A stretch of 64,000 bases of DNA, from assembly GCF_900105125.1 (NCBI RefSeq), contig NZ_LT629750.1, positions 62,001 through 126,000 on the forward strand, given 5' to 3'. The notes beneath the pieces were generated by a model. It was not told where the DNA came from. It did not search any database and saw only the letters and a program-made list of their open reading frames with translations. This stretch comes from Bradyrhizobium canariense. Lineage in GTDB: Bacteria; Pseudomonadota; Alphaproteobacteria; Rhizobiales; Xanthobacteraceae. Below, one piece after another: positions 63,899 through 64,000 of the stretch (position 1 is the first letter of the stretch; the number at the start of each line of letters is the position of its first letter). A program made the translations under genes and the position numbers.

Positions 63899-63972
63899 GA
63901 GCATGATCTCCGCGCAAACGCTCCGCGTTTGTCGCGAGGGAAAACCGGTTTCCACTTTTCGGGATCATGCCC
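63899..63972. repeat. palindromic intergenic repeat at the right edge
   Basis: Flanked by GCATGATC (63901-63908) and its inverse GATCATGC (63963-63970), with an inner hairpin CAAACGC-TCC-GCGTTTG (63915-63931) and a palindromic AAACCGGTTT (63942-63951). This looks like the short dispersed element, ending TTTTCGGGATCATGC, that is very common in Bradyrhizobium and Rhodopseudomonas genomes; the match is from memory. Confidence 0.6.
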
Positions 63973-64000
63973 TAACGCCGGTCGCCTTCGGTTTGTTCAT

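Overview
The window reads as chromosomal DNA of a GC-rich alphaproteobacterium, most likely Bradyrhizobium or a close relative in Nitrobacteraceae. This rests on the gene repertoire (CaiB-type CoA transferase, DUF1488 protein, Liv-type operon with an embedded acyl-CoA ligase) and on three palindromic intergenic elements of the style common in that group. It is an inference without database support. I see no tRNA, rRNA, integrase, transposase or CRISPR array, and no gene-free stretch reaches 300 bases.

Left flank (1-7.9 kb), small-molecule metabolism. It holds a class II aldolase, a MarR regulator divergent from a quinone-reductase-like enzyme with a palindromic operator between them, the methylthioadenosine salvage pair mtnP-mtnA, tctB-tctA of a tripartite tricarboxylate transporter, and a convergent CaiB-type CoA transferase. 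The aldolase with mtnP and mtnA would make a complete dihydroxyacetone-phosphate shunt for salvage of 5'-deoxynucleosides.

Centre (8-53 kb), a large surface-polysaccharide locus. 8-15 kb (+): flippase, CgeB-like glycosyltransferase, perosamine-synthase-like aminotransferase, GT4 glycosyltransferase, NodU-like carbamoyltransferase. 15-24.4 kb (-): FkbM methyltransferase, Wzy-like membrane protein, UDP-xylose synthase, GT2 transferase, two capsule-type proteins, a 2OG-Fe(II) dioxygenase-like protein and a second flippase. 24.4-33.2 kb: a legionaminic-acid pathway (legB, legC, neuC/legG, neuB/legI, neuD-like, ptmE-like, Gfo/Idh oxidoreductase, CMP-sugar synthetase, SDR) whose order resembles the Campylobacter ptm/leg locus. 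33.4-41.7 kb: a fused heptose-1-phosphate guanylyltransferase/GmhB phosphatase, a second dioxygenase, a methyltransferase, and three A/T-richer membrane genes (Wzy-like, Wzz-like, GT-C-like). 41.8-49.1 kb: a second, different nonulosonic-acid-type cassette with a CBS-GHMP kinase, a NeuB fused to a TIM-barrel isomerase, a CMP-sugar synthetase, three SDRs and a stand-alone TIM-barrel isomerase. This is the best candidate here for an undescribed pathway. 49.2-53.1 kb: a sugar epimerase/reductase, a PaaK-like ligase divergent from an AGE-family epimerase, and a DUF1488 protein.

Right flank (53.2-64 kb): a branched-chain-amino-acid-type ABC transporter (livF, livK, livM, livH, livG) with a long-chain acyl-CoA ligase inside the operon, then gmd-fcl for GDP-L-fucose, a HemD-family protein, and a palindromic repeat at the edge.

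Together the sugar genes should supply GDP-fucose, possibly GDP-perosamine, UDP-xylose, CMP-legionaminate-type sugars, a GDP-heptose and one unknown CMP-sugar, with methylation, carbamoylation and perhaps hydroxylation as decorations. No priming transferase or Wza/Wzc export pair lies in the window, so the machinery must be completed elsewhere.
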